Below are positions 1-7,367 of a stretch of 60,446 bases of DNA, one piece after another; position 1 is the stretch's first letter; each line of letters opens with the position of its first letter. The notes under the pieces were generated by a model. It had not been told where the DNA came from, did no database searches, and worked only from the letters and a program-made list of their open reading frames with translations. Position numbers and translations under genes: made by a program. Source of the stretch: Alistipes senegalensis (GTDB lineage: Bacteria; Bacteroidota; Bacteroidia; Bacteroidales; Rikenellaceae); the NCBI GenBank assembly GCA_023665825.1, contig JAMPDE010000002.1:282011-342456 (forward strand). The letters are read 5' to 3'.

Positions 1-327
1 GTCGGGTTCGTCGACCACCTTGTGAATGGAGGTGAGCAGGCGGTTCATGTCGATCGGCTTGGTGAGGTAGTCGCGCGCACCGCTGCGCACGGCGGCGACG
101 GCCGAGTCGATGGTGCCCTCGCCCGCGAGGACGATGAACGGCACGCCCGTATCGGAAATCCGCTCGGTCGAATCGGCCAGTATGACGTCGAACGGGATTT
201 TCTCGCACATCCGGGTCGCGACGGTCTCGTCTTCGGCCGCTTCGGTCGAGAAACCCTCGTACTCCAACCGCTCGCGCAGAATGTTTCGCATACTTTTTGA
301 ATGGTCGAGAATTAAAACTTTTGCCAT
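1..327 (-). CDS. Response regulator receiver domain, N-terminal part (gene runs off window)
   Basis: The first 109 codons of a gene on the minus strand, starting at the ATG at 327, encode a CheY-like receiver domain: [14 protein letters not shown] at the start, a likely phosphoacceptor D52 in VILADS, and the conserved lysine K90 in DYLTKPID. The position of KPID and the following SIHKVV resemble NtrC-family regulators, so a sigma-54-activating ATPase domain may follow outside the window; that is inference. Several points are odd. The acidic pair is D8-H9 rather than D-D/E. The conserved Ser/Thr position is A68 (VLAGEG). The stretch between D52 and that position is about a dozen residues shorter than usual. 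The receiver may therefore respond atypically or not be phosphorylated. The open frame is clean and there is no sign of a frameshift in the part visible. Confidence 0.8.
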   Translation of the reverse strand, partial: MAKVLILDHSKSMRNILRERLEYEGFSTEAAEDETVATRMCEKIPFDVILADSTERISDTGVPFIVLAGEGTIDSAVAAVRSGARDYLTKPIDMNRLLTSIHKVVDEPD

Positions 328-330
328 AGC

Positions 331-359
331 TTGTTTTTCCTGAATTTTTCCTACATTTG
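331..359 (+). promoter_or_regulatory. Bacteroidota-type promoter upstream of the DUF4290 gene
   Basis: TTG at 331-333, an 18-bp spacer and TACATTTG at 352-359 match the Bacteroidota -33/-7 consensus (TTTG, about 19 bp, TAnnTTTG). It reads rightward, away from the response regulator, and would give a leader of about 200 nt before the DUF4290 start at 566. Nothing else is recognisable in 360-565. Confidence 0.5.
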
Positions 360-565
360 TCGGCGTAATCGACTGAATTCCCGTTCTGCCGCGCCGTCCG
401 AAGCAGGGGTTCATCCACGGCAAAGATAATTTTTTCCGCCTGCTCGCACCAAATCCGGCCGTCGGCGGAAAAATCGCGAAACGATGTTGTAACGGCCTAT
501 CGCCAGCACCCGCACGGAACACTCCGGCGACCGCATACGATACGGTCCGATTATCCGAAAACCTT

Positions 566-1249
566 ATGAAAAAGAATTACAATTACACCCGACGCAAGTT
601 GTTCCTGCCCGAATACGGACGGCACATCCACGAGATGATCGACTCGCTGTCGAAGATCGAAGACCGCCACGAACGCAACCGGCAGGCACGCGCCGTGATC
701 GCCGTCATGGGCAACCTCTTCCCGCTGCTGCGCGACACGGCCGATTTTACCCATAAACTCTGGGATCATCTCTTTATCATGTCTGATTTTCAGCTCGATG
801 TCGATTCGCCCTACCCGCAGCCTTCGCGTCAGGAACTGGTCATGACGCCCCACCGGATGCGCTACTCGCAGCATCGCATCGGCTACAAGCACTACGGCAA
901 GTACGTCGAACAGATGATCCGCCAGCTGGGCCATGCACACGACCCCAGAACGGTATCGCAGACGGTGGACAATCTGGCCCGCTACATGCGTGCGAAAAGC
1001 TACGAGTACAATCAGGATTACCCGAACAACGAGGTGATCGTCCGGGACATCGAACGGATCTCCGAAGGTGCTATAAAAATCGATGAACAGACCTTGAATA
1101 AGTTCCGAAACGACCATAAACAGCACTTTTCGGCACGTCCGCAGCGGGGACCGCAGCGTCCGCAGCAGCGCTCGCAGCACAACCGCAACCAGCAGCGCAA
1201 CCGCAATTTTCAGAAAAACAACGGCCAGCGCCGCAATTCTTCGCGCTAA
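566..1249 (+). CDS. DUF4290 family protein
   Basis: This 227-residue soluble protein matches the DUF4290 family, which is restricted to Bacteroidota and has no assigned biochemical role. The conserved region covers roughly residues 5-175 (for example [41 protein letters not shown]). The last 45 residues are low complexity, rich in Arg, Gln and Asn, and would be strongly basic and disordered, which could suit nucleic acid or ribosome contact; this is inference. The start ATG at 566 is chosen because the family begins close to the [12 protein letters not shown] motif. It is the first gene of a rightward run with the TlpA-like lipoprotein, lpxH, thyA and folA. Confidence 0.85.
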   Translation: MKKNYNYTRRKLFLPEYGRHIHEMIDSLSKIEDRHERNRQARAVIAVMGNLFPLLRDTADFTHKLWDHLFIMSDFQLDVDSPYPQPSRQELVMTPHRMRYSQHRIGYKHYGKYVEQMIRQLGHAHDPRTVSQTVDNLARYMRAKSYEYNQDYPNNEVIVRDIERISEGAIKIDEQTLNKFRNDHKQHFSARPQRGPQRPQQRSQHNRNQQRNRNFQKNNGQRRNSSR

Positions 1250-1309
1250 ATGTTCGCGTTGTCGAAGAAAAAAAGTATCTTCGTTGAAAATTCTTTTCAA
1301 CCCGAATTC

Positions 1310-2452
1310 ATGAACAGATTCACCGTTACGTTTTTTGCGGTCGCCGCGCTCGCGTTGGGCGGCTGCCGTTCGTCGAAAGTCGTCGTTTCGGGCCGTTTCG
1401 TCGGAACCGACGCGGCGACCGTCTATCTGGAGCAGGTCACGCCGTTGGCGCAGACCGTCATCGACTCCGCGACGCTCGATGCCGGAGGGAACTATCTCTT
1501 CCGGCTGAAAACGGCTCCGCAATCTCCTGCGCTCTATCATGTCGTCTACAACGGCGAGCGCATTCCGCTTTTCCTTGCGGCGGGCGACCGGCTGACGGTC
1601 GGTTCGGTCGGCAACGTCGTGCGCAACTACACGGTCGAAGGCTCCGAAGAGTCGGAACTCCTGCGGCAGTTCTACCAAGCGTTCGTCGGAGGCGCGCAGA
1701 ACCTCGACAAACTCGCCGGCCGCATCTCGAAAGCCGGGCTTTCGGAGCAGGAGCGGCAGGCGCTCATCAAGGAGTACACGGCCGAGTATTACCGCATCCG
1801 CCGCGAGCAGCTGCGCTTCATCGTCGAACACAAATCCTCGCTGGCGGCGGTTTACGCCCTCTATCAGCGGCTGCCGGGCGATACCTATCTGTTCAACGGC
1901 GACAGCGACGTGGTCTACTACCGTACGGTGGCCGAAGCCCTCGAACAGAGCTATCCCGAATCGCCCTACCTGCAATCGCTGCTGGCCGAAATCACCCGCA
2001 TGGATGCGCGTATCAGCCTGTCGTCGAACATCACCGAGACGGGGTATCCCGATTTGGAGATGGCCGATATCTACGGCAAGAAAATCCGCTTGTCGTCGCT
2101 CTTGGGCAAGGTCGTGCTGCTCGATTTCTGGTCGGCCGAACTGGGCAACAGCAATGCGCTCAATGCCGAGCTCAAAGAGATTTACGACGAATACCGCAAT
2201 GCCGATACGCCGTTCGAGGTCTATCAGGTGGCGATCGATACGTCCAAACCGTTGTGGATCACCGCCGTGCAGGAGCAGCAGCTGCCTTGGATTTCGGTGA
2301 GCGACCTGCGCGGCCGGGCATCGAGTTCGCTGGGCATGTACAACGTGCAGAAGCTGCCGGCCAATTTCCTCATCGACAAGGAGGGCACGCTCGTCGCCCG
2401 CGACATCTACGGCAAGACGCTGGATGCCAAACTCCGGCAGCTGACCCGATAA
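1310..2452 (+). CDS. TlpA-like thioredoxin-fold lipoprotein with DUF4369 N-terminus, CXXC lost
   Basis: A 380-residue predicted lipoprotein. The start at 1310 gives MNRFTVTF followed by a hydrophobic stretch and the lipobox ALGGC; an in-frame upstream codon at 1250 would place 20 polar residues ahead of the signal peptide and is less likely. Residues about 20-110 resemble the DUF4369 domain found at the N-terminus of many Bacteroidota disulfide-exchange proteins. Residues about 240-380 form an AhpC/TSA-TlpA thioredoxin fold (LLGKVVLLDFWSAEL...YQVAIDTS...LPANFLIDKEG). The redox motif normally reads W-C-x-x-C after DFW; here it is DFWSAELGNS with no cysteine, so it cannot act as a classical thiol oxidoreductase. 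A binding, chaperone or stress-related role is possible but not shown. A weak promoter-like TATCTTCG lies at 1276-1283. Confidence 0.75.
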   Translation: MNRFTVTFFAVAALALGGCRSSKVVVSGRFVGTDAATVYLEQVTPLAQTVIDSATLDAGGNYLFRLKTAPQSPALYHVVYNGERIPLFLAAGDRLTVGSVGNVVRNYTVEGSEESELLRQFYQAFVGGAQNLDKLAGRISKAGLSEQERQALIKEYTAEYYRIRREQLRFIVEHKSSLAAVYALYQRLPGDTYLFNGDSDVVYYRTVAEALEQSYPESPYLQSLLAEITRMDARISLSSNITETGYPDLEMADIYGKKIRLSSLLGKVVLLDFWSAELGNSNALNAELKEIYDEYRNADTPFEVYQVAIDTSKPLWITAVQEQQLPWISVSDLRGRASSSLGMYNVQKLPANFLIDKEGTLVARDIYGKTLDAKLRQLTR

Positions 2453-2529
2453 CGCGCAGCGAGGCACGCGGCGGGAGGATTCCGGCCGCAAGCCCCGCAC
2501 CCGCCTAAACCCCGCACACGTCGCAATTT

Positions 2530-3312
2530 ATGACAGAAAACGCACGACATAACGGTGCCGGACGCATCTATTTCGCCGCCGACGTCCATTTGGGCGGCGG
2601 CGATGCGGCGTTCGCACGCGAGAACGAACGGCGGTTCGTGGCGTGGCTCGACCGTGCGGCGGCCGATGCCGAAGCCATCGTGCTGTTGGGCGACATCTTC
2701 GATTTTTGGTTCGAGTACCGCCGTGTCGTGCCCAAAGGCTTCGTCCGCACGTTGGCCAAACTGGCCGAATTGACCGAACGCGGCATTCGCGTCCTCTTTT
2801 TCACGGGCAATCACGACATGTGGGTGCGCGATTATTTCGGGCGCGAGTGCGGCGTGGAGGTTTACACGGCACCGCAAGTGTTGGAACTCAACGGACAGTG
2901 GATTTTCGTGGCGCACGGCGACCACATGGGCGTCGGCCGCGAACCGCGCCTGCTGAACCGGATTTTCCGGTCGCGCACGTTGCGCTGGCTCTTTTCGTGG
3001 CTCGTGCATCCCGACTGGGCGATGCGCTTCGGCTTGTGGTGGAGCGGTCTTTCGCGCAAGTCGCACGCCGGGTCGGAGGGATTCGACGAATCGCTCACCG
3101 AACCGCTCGTTAGTTTCGCCCGACACTATGCCAAGAGCCACGAAGTCGACCACTTCGTTTTCGGGCACATGCACTTCCCGCGCGATTATCGCGACGGCGC
3201 GTTGCACACGGTACACTTGGGCGGCTGGGAAAAATGTCCGTCCTACGCCGTGCTCGACGAAACCGGCACACTCACTCTCGAAATGCTCACTCCCGAAACG
3301 CCCGACCGATGA
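2530..3312 (+). CDS. lpxH: UDP-2,3-diacylglucosamine diphosphatase
   Basis: A 260-residue calcineurin-like phosphoesterase that matches LpxH, which hydrolyses UDP-2,3-diacylglucosamine to lipid X in lipid A synthesis at the inner face of the cytoplasmic membrane. All metal-binding motifs of the family are visible: D18-x-H20 (AADVHLGG), GDIFDFWFE near residue 53, GNHDMW near 93, HGDHMG near 129 and GHMH near 207. Length is close to the usual 240-260. Its TGA stop overlaps the ATG of thyA (ATGA at 3309-3312), indicating translational coupling with a functionally unrelated nucleotide gene. A short non-coding gap (2453-2529) separates it from the preceding lipoprotein gene and shows no clear promoter. 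Confidence 0.9.
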   Translation: MTENARHNGAGRIYFAADVHLGGGDAAFARENERRFVAWLDRAAADAEAIVLLGDIFDFWFEYRRVVPKGFVRTLAKLAELTERGIRVLFFTGNHDMWVRDYFGRECGVEVYTAPQVLELNGQWIFVAHGDHMGVGREPRLLNRIFRSRTLRWLFSWLVHPDWAMRFGLWWSGLSRKSHAGSEGFDESLTEPLVSFARHYAKSHEVDHFVFGHMHFPRDYRDGALHTVHLGGWEKCPSYAVLDETGTLTLEMLTPETPDR

Positions 3313-4208
3313 AACAATACCAAGACCTCTTGCAGCGCATCCTGACCGAAGGCGTCGTGCGCGGCGACCGCACGGGAACGGGCACCAAAGGGGTGTTCGG
3401 GCATCAGATGCGGTTCGACCTGCGCGAGGGTTTTCCGCTGCTGACTACGAAGAAAGTCTTTCTGAAAGGGGTCATCCACGAGCTGTTGTGGTTCCTGCGC
3501 GGCGACACCAATATCAAGTATTTGACCGACAATGGCGTACACATCTGGGACAACGACGCCTATCGTTACTATACCGAACTATGCGCACGCGACGGGGTGC
3601 AGGCGTTCGACCGCGATGCGTTCCTGCAAGCCGTGCACGACGAGGCCGAATCGCCTGTTGCGGGGTACCGTTTCGGCGACCTTAACCACGTCTACGGCTA
3701 TCAGTGGCGGTCGTGGCCCGCGCCGAACGGCGGGAGCATCGACCAGCTGGCGCAGGCGGTGGGACTTATCCGCACCAATCCCGAATCGCGCCGCATCCTC
3801 GTGTCGGCGTGGAACGTGGCCGAAGTGGCCGACATGGCCCTGCCGCCGTGCCACGTGCTGTTCCAGTTCTACGTGGCCGACGGTCGGCTTTCGTGCCAGC
3901 TGTACCAGCGGAGTGCCGATACGTTTCTCGGCGTGCCGTTCAATATCGCGTCGTACGCCCTGCTCACGATGATGACGGCGCAGGTCTGCGGTCTCGAAGC
4001 GGGGGAGTTCATCCATACGCTCGGCGATACGCACCTCTACCTCAACCATTTGGAGCAGGCTCGCGAGCAGCTTTCGCGCACGCCGCGCCCGTTGCCCCGC
4101 ATGCGGTTGAATCCGGCCGTGAAGTCGTTGTTCGACTTCCGGTACGAAGATTTCACGTTGGAAGGTTACGACCCCTATCCGGCTATCAAAGCCCCGATGT
4201 CGTTCTGA
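3309..4208 (+). CDS. thyA: Thymidylate synthase
   Basis: A 299-residue protein converting dUMP to dTMP with methylene-tetrahydrofolate. The catalytic cysteine is C181 in [12 protein letters not shown]; the folate and dUMP binding motifs [10 protein letters not shown] near the N-terminus and [17 protein letters not shown] are intact, and the end PMSF is close to the standard PIAV-type terminus. It is longer than the 264-residue E. coli enzyme because of an insertion between the [11 protein letters not shown] and YGYQWRSW motifs, as in several other bacterial enzymes. The ATG at 3309 overlaps the lpxH stop by four bases. folA follows after 15 bp, so the enzyme that regenerates its cofactor is co-transcribed. 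Confidence 0.95.
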   Translation: MKQYQDLLQRILTEGVVRGDRTGTGTKGVFGHQMRFDLREGFPLLTTKKVFLKGVIHELLWFLRGDTNIKYLTDNGVHIWDNDAYRYYTELCARDGVQAFDRDAFLQAVHDEAESPVAGYRFGDLNHVYGYQWRSWPAPNGGSIDQLAQAVGLIRTNPESRRILVSAWNVAEVADMALPPCHVLFQFYVADGRLSCQLYQRSADTFLGVPFNIASYALLTMMTAQVCGLEAGEFIHTLGDTHLYLNHLEQAREQLSRTPRPLPRMRLNPAVKSLFDFRYEDFTLEGYDPYPAIKAPMSF

Positions 4209-4223
4209 TTTTTATTCTGCACC

Positions 4224-4703
4224 ATGATTTCCATGATCGTTGCCGTTGCGGAAAACGGCGTAATCGGCGACCGGAACGCGCTTTTGTGGCACATCGCGGA
4301 AGACCTGCGGCGGTTCAAGACGCTGACGACGGGTCATCCGGTCGTCATGGGCCGCAAGACCTACGAATCGCTCGGCCGTCCGCTGCCCAACCGCCGCAAC
4401 GTGGTCATCACGCGCCGCGACGTGGAAATCGCGGGCTGCGAGGTCGTCCATTCGCTCGACGAGGCGTTGGCACTCTTTCCGGCCGACGAAGAGGTGTTCA
4501 TCATCGGCGGCGCACAGATTTATGCCGAAGCCCTGCCCGTCGCCGACCGGTTCTATCTGACGCGCGTGCACCATAATTACGAGGGCGATACCCGTTTCCC
4601 CGACTGGAATCCGGCCGAATGGCGGCTCACCGAAGCGGAATCCGTCCCCTGCGGCGCGGAATATCCCTATCCCTTTACGTTCGAGGTCTACGAGCGGCGG
4701 TAG
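4224..4703 (+). CDS. folA: Dihydrofolate reductase
   Basis: A 159-residue enzyme reducing dihydrofolate to tetrahydrofolate with NADPH. Family signatures are in order: MISMIVAVAENGVIG at the N-terminus, LLWHIAEDLRRFK with the substrate-binding acidic residue, VVMGRKTYESLGRPLPNR, and VFIIGGAQIYAEAL (NADPH-binding Gly-Gly). Length equals the usual 155-165 residues. It follows thyA by 15 bp and closes the rightward run starting at 566. Its last 16 bp overlap the 3' end of the convergent gene at 4688-5200, so no room exists for a free-standing terminator between the two. Confidence 0.95.
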   Translation: MISMIVAVAENGVIGDRNALLWHIAEDLRRFKTLTTGHPVVMGRKTYESLGRPLPNRRNVVITRRDVEIAGCEVVHSLDEALALFPADEEVFIIGGAQIYAEALPVADRFYLTRVHHNYEGDTRFPDWNPAEWRLTEAESVPCGAEYPYPFTFEVYERR

Positions 4704-5200
4704 CGGCCGTTCGCGTTTGAATCCAGCTCTTTTAACGGGTGACGCGTATAATAGTAGGTGCTCTCGTAGGTTTCGCCGCGCAGGTTTTCGCGTCGGATGA
4801 CCAACACGAGCTCCGAACGGGTCAGTTTTTCGATGCGGTATTCGTCGTTTTCCCATTCGTTCGACCTCACGAGCGTATCGTCGGCCAATGCCCAGTGATA
4901 ATAGCTCGCATGGACGATTCGCGAGCCCTCGTGTTTCATCTCGATGCAGCCGAAACCGCCCGCATCGAACAATACGGTGATATAGATGTCGTGGTCATCG
5001 GTCGGAAAATCCACCGTCCATGCGTCGTCCGTTTCGAGGTCGACGTTGTGCGCATGGTATTGTCGGAGGAACCATTCGCCCGTGATGTTTTCGACGGTTC
5101 GGGGGCGTTCGCCATGCAGGTAGATGTGCCACCCCGAAAAGAATCCCGCCGCCGCAACGACGAGCAATGCGGCCGCAAGCCAGTAAATCCGTTTTTTCAT
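4688..5200 (-). CDS. Small membrane-anchored protein of unknown function
   Basis: I do not recognise a family for this 170-residue protein. It begins MKKRIYWLAAALLVVAAAG, a single hydrophobic segment that acts as an uncleaved anchor or signal peptide with no lipobox, and the remainder looks exported: ENITGEWFLRQY, DAWTVDFPTDD, IYITVLFDAGGFGCIEM, YHWALADDTL, ELVLVIRRENLRGE, STYYYTR. The alternating beta pattern with an ITGEW opening is reminiscent of lipocalin-like small beta-barrel domains common in Bacteroidota; this is a guess from pattern only. It converges on folA with a 16-bp overlap. A minus-strand promoter-like element at 5461-5491 lies well upstream and could drive it. Confidence 0.65.
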   Translation of the reverse strand: MKKRIYWLAAALLVVAAAGFFSGWHIYLHGERPRTVENITGEWFLRQYHAHNVDLETDDAWTVDFPTDDHDIYITVLFDAGGFGCIEMKHEGSRIVHASYYHWALADDTLVRSNEWENDEYRIEKLTRSELVLVIRRENLRGETYESTYYYTRHPLKELDSNANGRYRRS

Positions 5201-5318
5201 CGATTAAGTGAGCTTTTCGCTTGTCGTGCGGCCCCGCCACGACTATTTATAAAAATAGGAAAGCGTGGTGCCGTAAACTTATTCAATGAATACGGGTCGT
5301 AGGAGATACCTCGATGAA

Positions 5319-5393
5319 TTAAATAAGCAACAGCTCCACGCCCATACCCCATTCGAGGTACGACGTGGAAAGATGTCCGCTTATTCTCTTCAT
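5319..5393 (-). CDS. Possible 24-residue leader peptide or small protein
   Basis: An ATG at 5393 opens 24 codons ending in TAA at 5319: MKRISGHLSTSY followed by LEWGMGVELLLI. A promoter-like element (5461-5490, minus) would place its start codon about 60 nt into a transcript. Downstream on the same strand is the inverted repeat at 5237-5268 and then the membrane-protein gene starting at 5200, an arrangement compatible with a leader peptide plus attenuator, but no matching antiterminator was worked out. A longer in-frame extension reaches back over the hdr start and is implausible. The reading frame could simply be chance. Confidence 0.25.
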   Translation of the reverse strand: MKRISGHLSTSYLEWGMGVELLLI

Positions 5394-5460
5394 CTTGAAT
5401 TTCCTACGTTCGTATTCAGAGAACAAACTTACACTTTCCGTGTAGTCAGTATGTCGTGTA

Positions 5461-5490
5461 CAAAAGTAGCCATAATTTCGGGAAATCAAA
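5461..5490 (-). promoter_or_regulatory. Minus-strand promoter-like element
   Basis: Read on the minus strand, TTTG (5487-5490), an 18-bp spacer and TACTTTTG (5461-5468) fit the Bacteroidota promoter consensus. It would transcribe toward the tiny ORF at 5393 and the membrane-protein gene at 5200. Confidence 0.45.
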
Positions 5491-5557
5491 ATTCCGCGAC
5501 CGGAAAACGTTACCGAAATTAGGTATTTATACCACCCCGCGAACCGCACGGAATCCC

Positions 5558-5565
5558 TACCTTTG
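5558..5565 (+). promoter_or_regulatory. -7 promoter box of the hdr-like operon
   Basis: TACCTTTG matches TAnnTTTG and ends 24 bp before the first hdr ATG at 5590. No convincing TTTG -33 element was found at the expected distance, so activity may depend on an activator. Confidence 0.5.
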
Positions 5566-5589
5566 CCACCGCAAAGGTTTTTTCGTGCG

Positions 5590-6285
5590 ATGGCAAAATA
5601 CTTCGATATGCTGATGGAGGACGTGCGGTTCCGCGAGGGGCTGCATGCCTGCATGAATTGCGGTGTCTGTACGGGCGTCTGTCCGGCGGCGGAGTTCTAC
5701 AACTACGACCCGCGCCAAATCGTCAGCATCGTCCAGACGCGCGACGAGGAGGCCATCGAACAACTGCTGAAAGGCGATACGATCTGGTTCTGCGGCGAGT
5801 GCATGTCGTGCCGGCCGCGTTGTCCGCGCGGCAATACGCCCGGATACGTCATCCAAGCCCTGCGCACGCTGTCGCAGAAACTGGGCTTCTTCGTCGAAAG
5901 CGAAAAGGGCCGCCAGCAGCTGGCCTTGAAACGCACCATCGGCGAAAACATCCTCCGCACGGGCTATTGTCTCGTGCCGAAACTGGTGAAACCCGAACTG
6001 CATCCCGAACAAGGGCCCGTGTGGCAGTGGATTTACGACCACGACCGCGAAGTATTCGCTTGTTTCACGCCGGTTTACGGAAGCGAAGGGGCGGGCGCAT
6101 TGCGCCGTATCGACGACGAATCGCTCGACGAAATCCGCCGGATTTTCGACGAGAGCGGCGGCACCGAGATGTTCGACACCATCGAACAGCACTCCGACCG
6201 CAAGGCCCGCGAAATGGGCTACGAGCAGGGCGCGGACGACCGCTACATGATGGACGTATTCCAGAAAAACAGCATCGAACCATGA
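5590..6285 (+). CDS. Heterodisulfide reductase subunit C-like ferredoxin protein (HdrC1)
   Basis: A 231-residue iron-sulfur protein related to HdrC, the electron-transfer subunit that passes electrons from HdrA to HdrB. Two [4Fe-4S] motifs are complete: C21-C24-C27-C31 (CMNCGVCTGVCP) and C68-C71-C74-C78 (CGECMSCRPRCPRG). The C-terminal 100 residues extend beyond minimal HdrC. The ATG at 5590 is chosen because an in-frame TTG at 5563 lies inside the -7 promoter box. The stop overlaps the next ATG by four bases (6282-6285), so HdrC1 and HdrB are probably made in equal amounts. It is the first gene of a five-gene operon whose order matches the sulfur-oxidation type sHdr clusters (C1-B1-A-C2-B2). 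Confidence 0.85.
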   Translation: MAKYFDMLMEDVRFREGLHACMNCGVCTGVCPAAEFYNYDPRQIVSIVQTRDEEAIEQLLKGDTIWFCGECMSCRPRCPRGNTPGYVIQALRTLSQKLGFFVESEKGRQQLALKRTIGENILRTGYCLVPKLVKPELHPEQGPVWQWIYDHDREVFACFTPVYGSEGAGALRRIDDESLDEIRRIFDESGGTEMFDTIEQHSDRKAREMGYEQGADDRYMMDVFQKNSIEP

Positions 6286-7367
6286 AACGCAACAGCTGGC
6301 AGGATTACCAGAAACAGATAGCCGACGACCGCTACTACTATGCGCGCAGCTGCATCCGTCAGAATTTTTTTCCGGGCAGCGAGCGGGCGTTCATCGACAT
6401 CCTGACCCGCGATTTGGGCAAGGATTTGCTCGATGACCCGAAACATTCGTCGTGCACGGGCATCGGCTACCATTCGGACATCGTGCCGCTGGAAACGATC
6501 ATGACGGTCGTCGCGCGACAGTTCGCGCTGATGAACGAGGCGGGCTACGAGAATTTCGTGACGTCGTGCATCACCTCGTTCGGCATCTACACCGAAATCC
6601 TCGCCACGTGGGAGGAGTTTCCCGAGACCGAAGAGCGCACGCGCGAATACCTGCGCAAGGCGACGGGTCGCGAATTCACGAAGCCGGCGAGCCTCGCCCA
6701 CACGTCGGACATCGTGTTCCACTTCCGCGACGACATCGCGGCGCGGGCCAAGCGTCGGCTGGTGAATGCCGCGACGGGCGAACCGCTGCGCGTGGTGGAG
6801 CACATCGGCTGCCACTATGCCAAAATTTTCCCGAAGTCGGGCATCGGCGGTTCGGAATTCCCCTACGTGCTGGCCGGCATGGTCGAGGCATGGGGCGGCG
6901 AGTGCGTCGACTATCCTGAACGCCGCCACTGCTGCGGATTCGGGTTCCGCAACTATCTGGTGCAGGCCAATCGCGGCTACTCGATCGCCAATTCGCACAA
7001 GAAATTGGAGAGCATGGCCCCCTACAAACCCGATTTCATCGTGGCCAACTGTCCGGGCTGCGCCATGTTCCTCGACAAGTGGCAATACACCATCGCCGAG
7101 ATGGAGGGCACGACGTTCGGCGAAAACGGACACGGCATTCCGGTGCTGACCTACGAGGAGATGGCCGGGCTGGTCTTGGGCTACGACCCTTGGGAGCTGG
7201 GGATGCAGATGCACCAAGTCGACGTCGAACCGCTGTTGGACAAGATGGGCGTGGACTACGACCCGGCGGCGAAGTACTTGGGACGCAACGGAAAATTCAT
7301 CGGCAAACCCGACACGGCGGCGGTGAACTGCGGCCAGTCGGAACTGCTATACGATATCAAGGAATGA
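6282..7367 (+). CDS. Heterodisulfide reductase subunit B-like protein (HdrB1)
   Basis: A 361-residue protein with the two-fold CCG-domain plan of HdrB. The C-terminal CCG motif is complete: C177 (HIGCHYAK), C217-C218 (HCCGFGF) and C257-x-x-C260 (NCPGC), able to ligate a noncubane [4Fe-4S] cluster. The N-terminal copy is degenerate: C24, then S57-C58 where CC is expected, and C96-x-x-S99 where CxxC is expected, so only one noncubane cluster is likely. In methanogens HdrB reduces the CoM-CoB heterodisulfide; this organism would not have that substrate, so the natural acceptor is unknown. Four-base overlaps join it to the genes on both sides. Confidence 0.8.
   Translation: MKRNSWQDYQKQIADDRYYYARSCIRQNFFPGSERAFIDILTRDLGKDLLDDPKHSSCTGIGYHSDIVPLETIMTVVARQFALMNEAGYENFVTSCITSFGIYTEILATWEEFPETEERTREYLRKATGREFTKPASLAHTSDIVFHFRDDIAARAKRRLVNAATGEPLRVVEHIGCHYAKIFPKSGIGGSEFPYVLAGMVEAWGGECVDYPERRHCCGFGFRNYLVQANRGYSIANSHKKLESMAPYKPDFIVANCPGCAMFLDKWQYTIAEMEGTTFGENGHGIPVLTYEEMAGLVLGYDPWELGMQMHQVDVEPLLDKMGVDYDPAAKYLGRNGKFIGKPDTAAVNCGQSELLYDIKE

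Larger units (their letters stand above)
5201..5589. other. 389-bp A/T-richer intergenic region with divergent promoters, a hairpin and a possible tiny ORF
   Basis: This gap between the small membrane protein (minus) and the hdr operon (plus) is visibly richer in A and T than its surroundings. It holds a nested inverted repeat at 5237-5268 (CCACG ... CGTGG enclosing CTATTT/AAATAG), a possible 24-codon ORF at 5319-5393 on the minus strand, a minus-strand promoter-like element at 5461-5490 and the -7 box of the hdr operon at 5558-5565. No RNA family is recognisable. Confidence 0.6.

Noticed and set aside
551-2500. 649-codon open frame on the minus strand across the DUF4290 and TlpA-like genes
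   Set aside because: It is antisense to two recognisable genes, has no family motifs and is rich in Arg/His/Val as expected for a GC-rich shadow frame.
5286-5522. 78-codon plus-strand ORF in the 5201-5589 gap
   Set aside because: No promoter, no family similarity and no signal in composition; it overlaps promoter-like elements of both strands.
5658-6281. In-frame upstream extension of the HdrB-like gene
   Set aside because: It overlaps HdrC1 in another frame; the ATG at 6282 in the ATGA overlap is the natural start.
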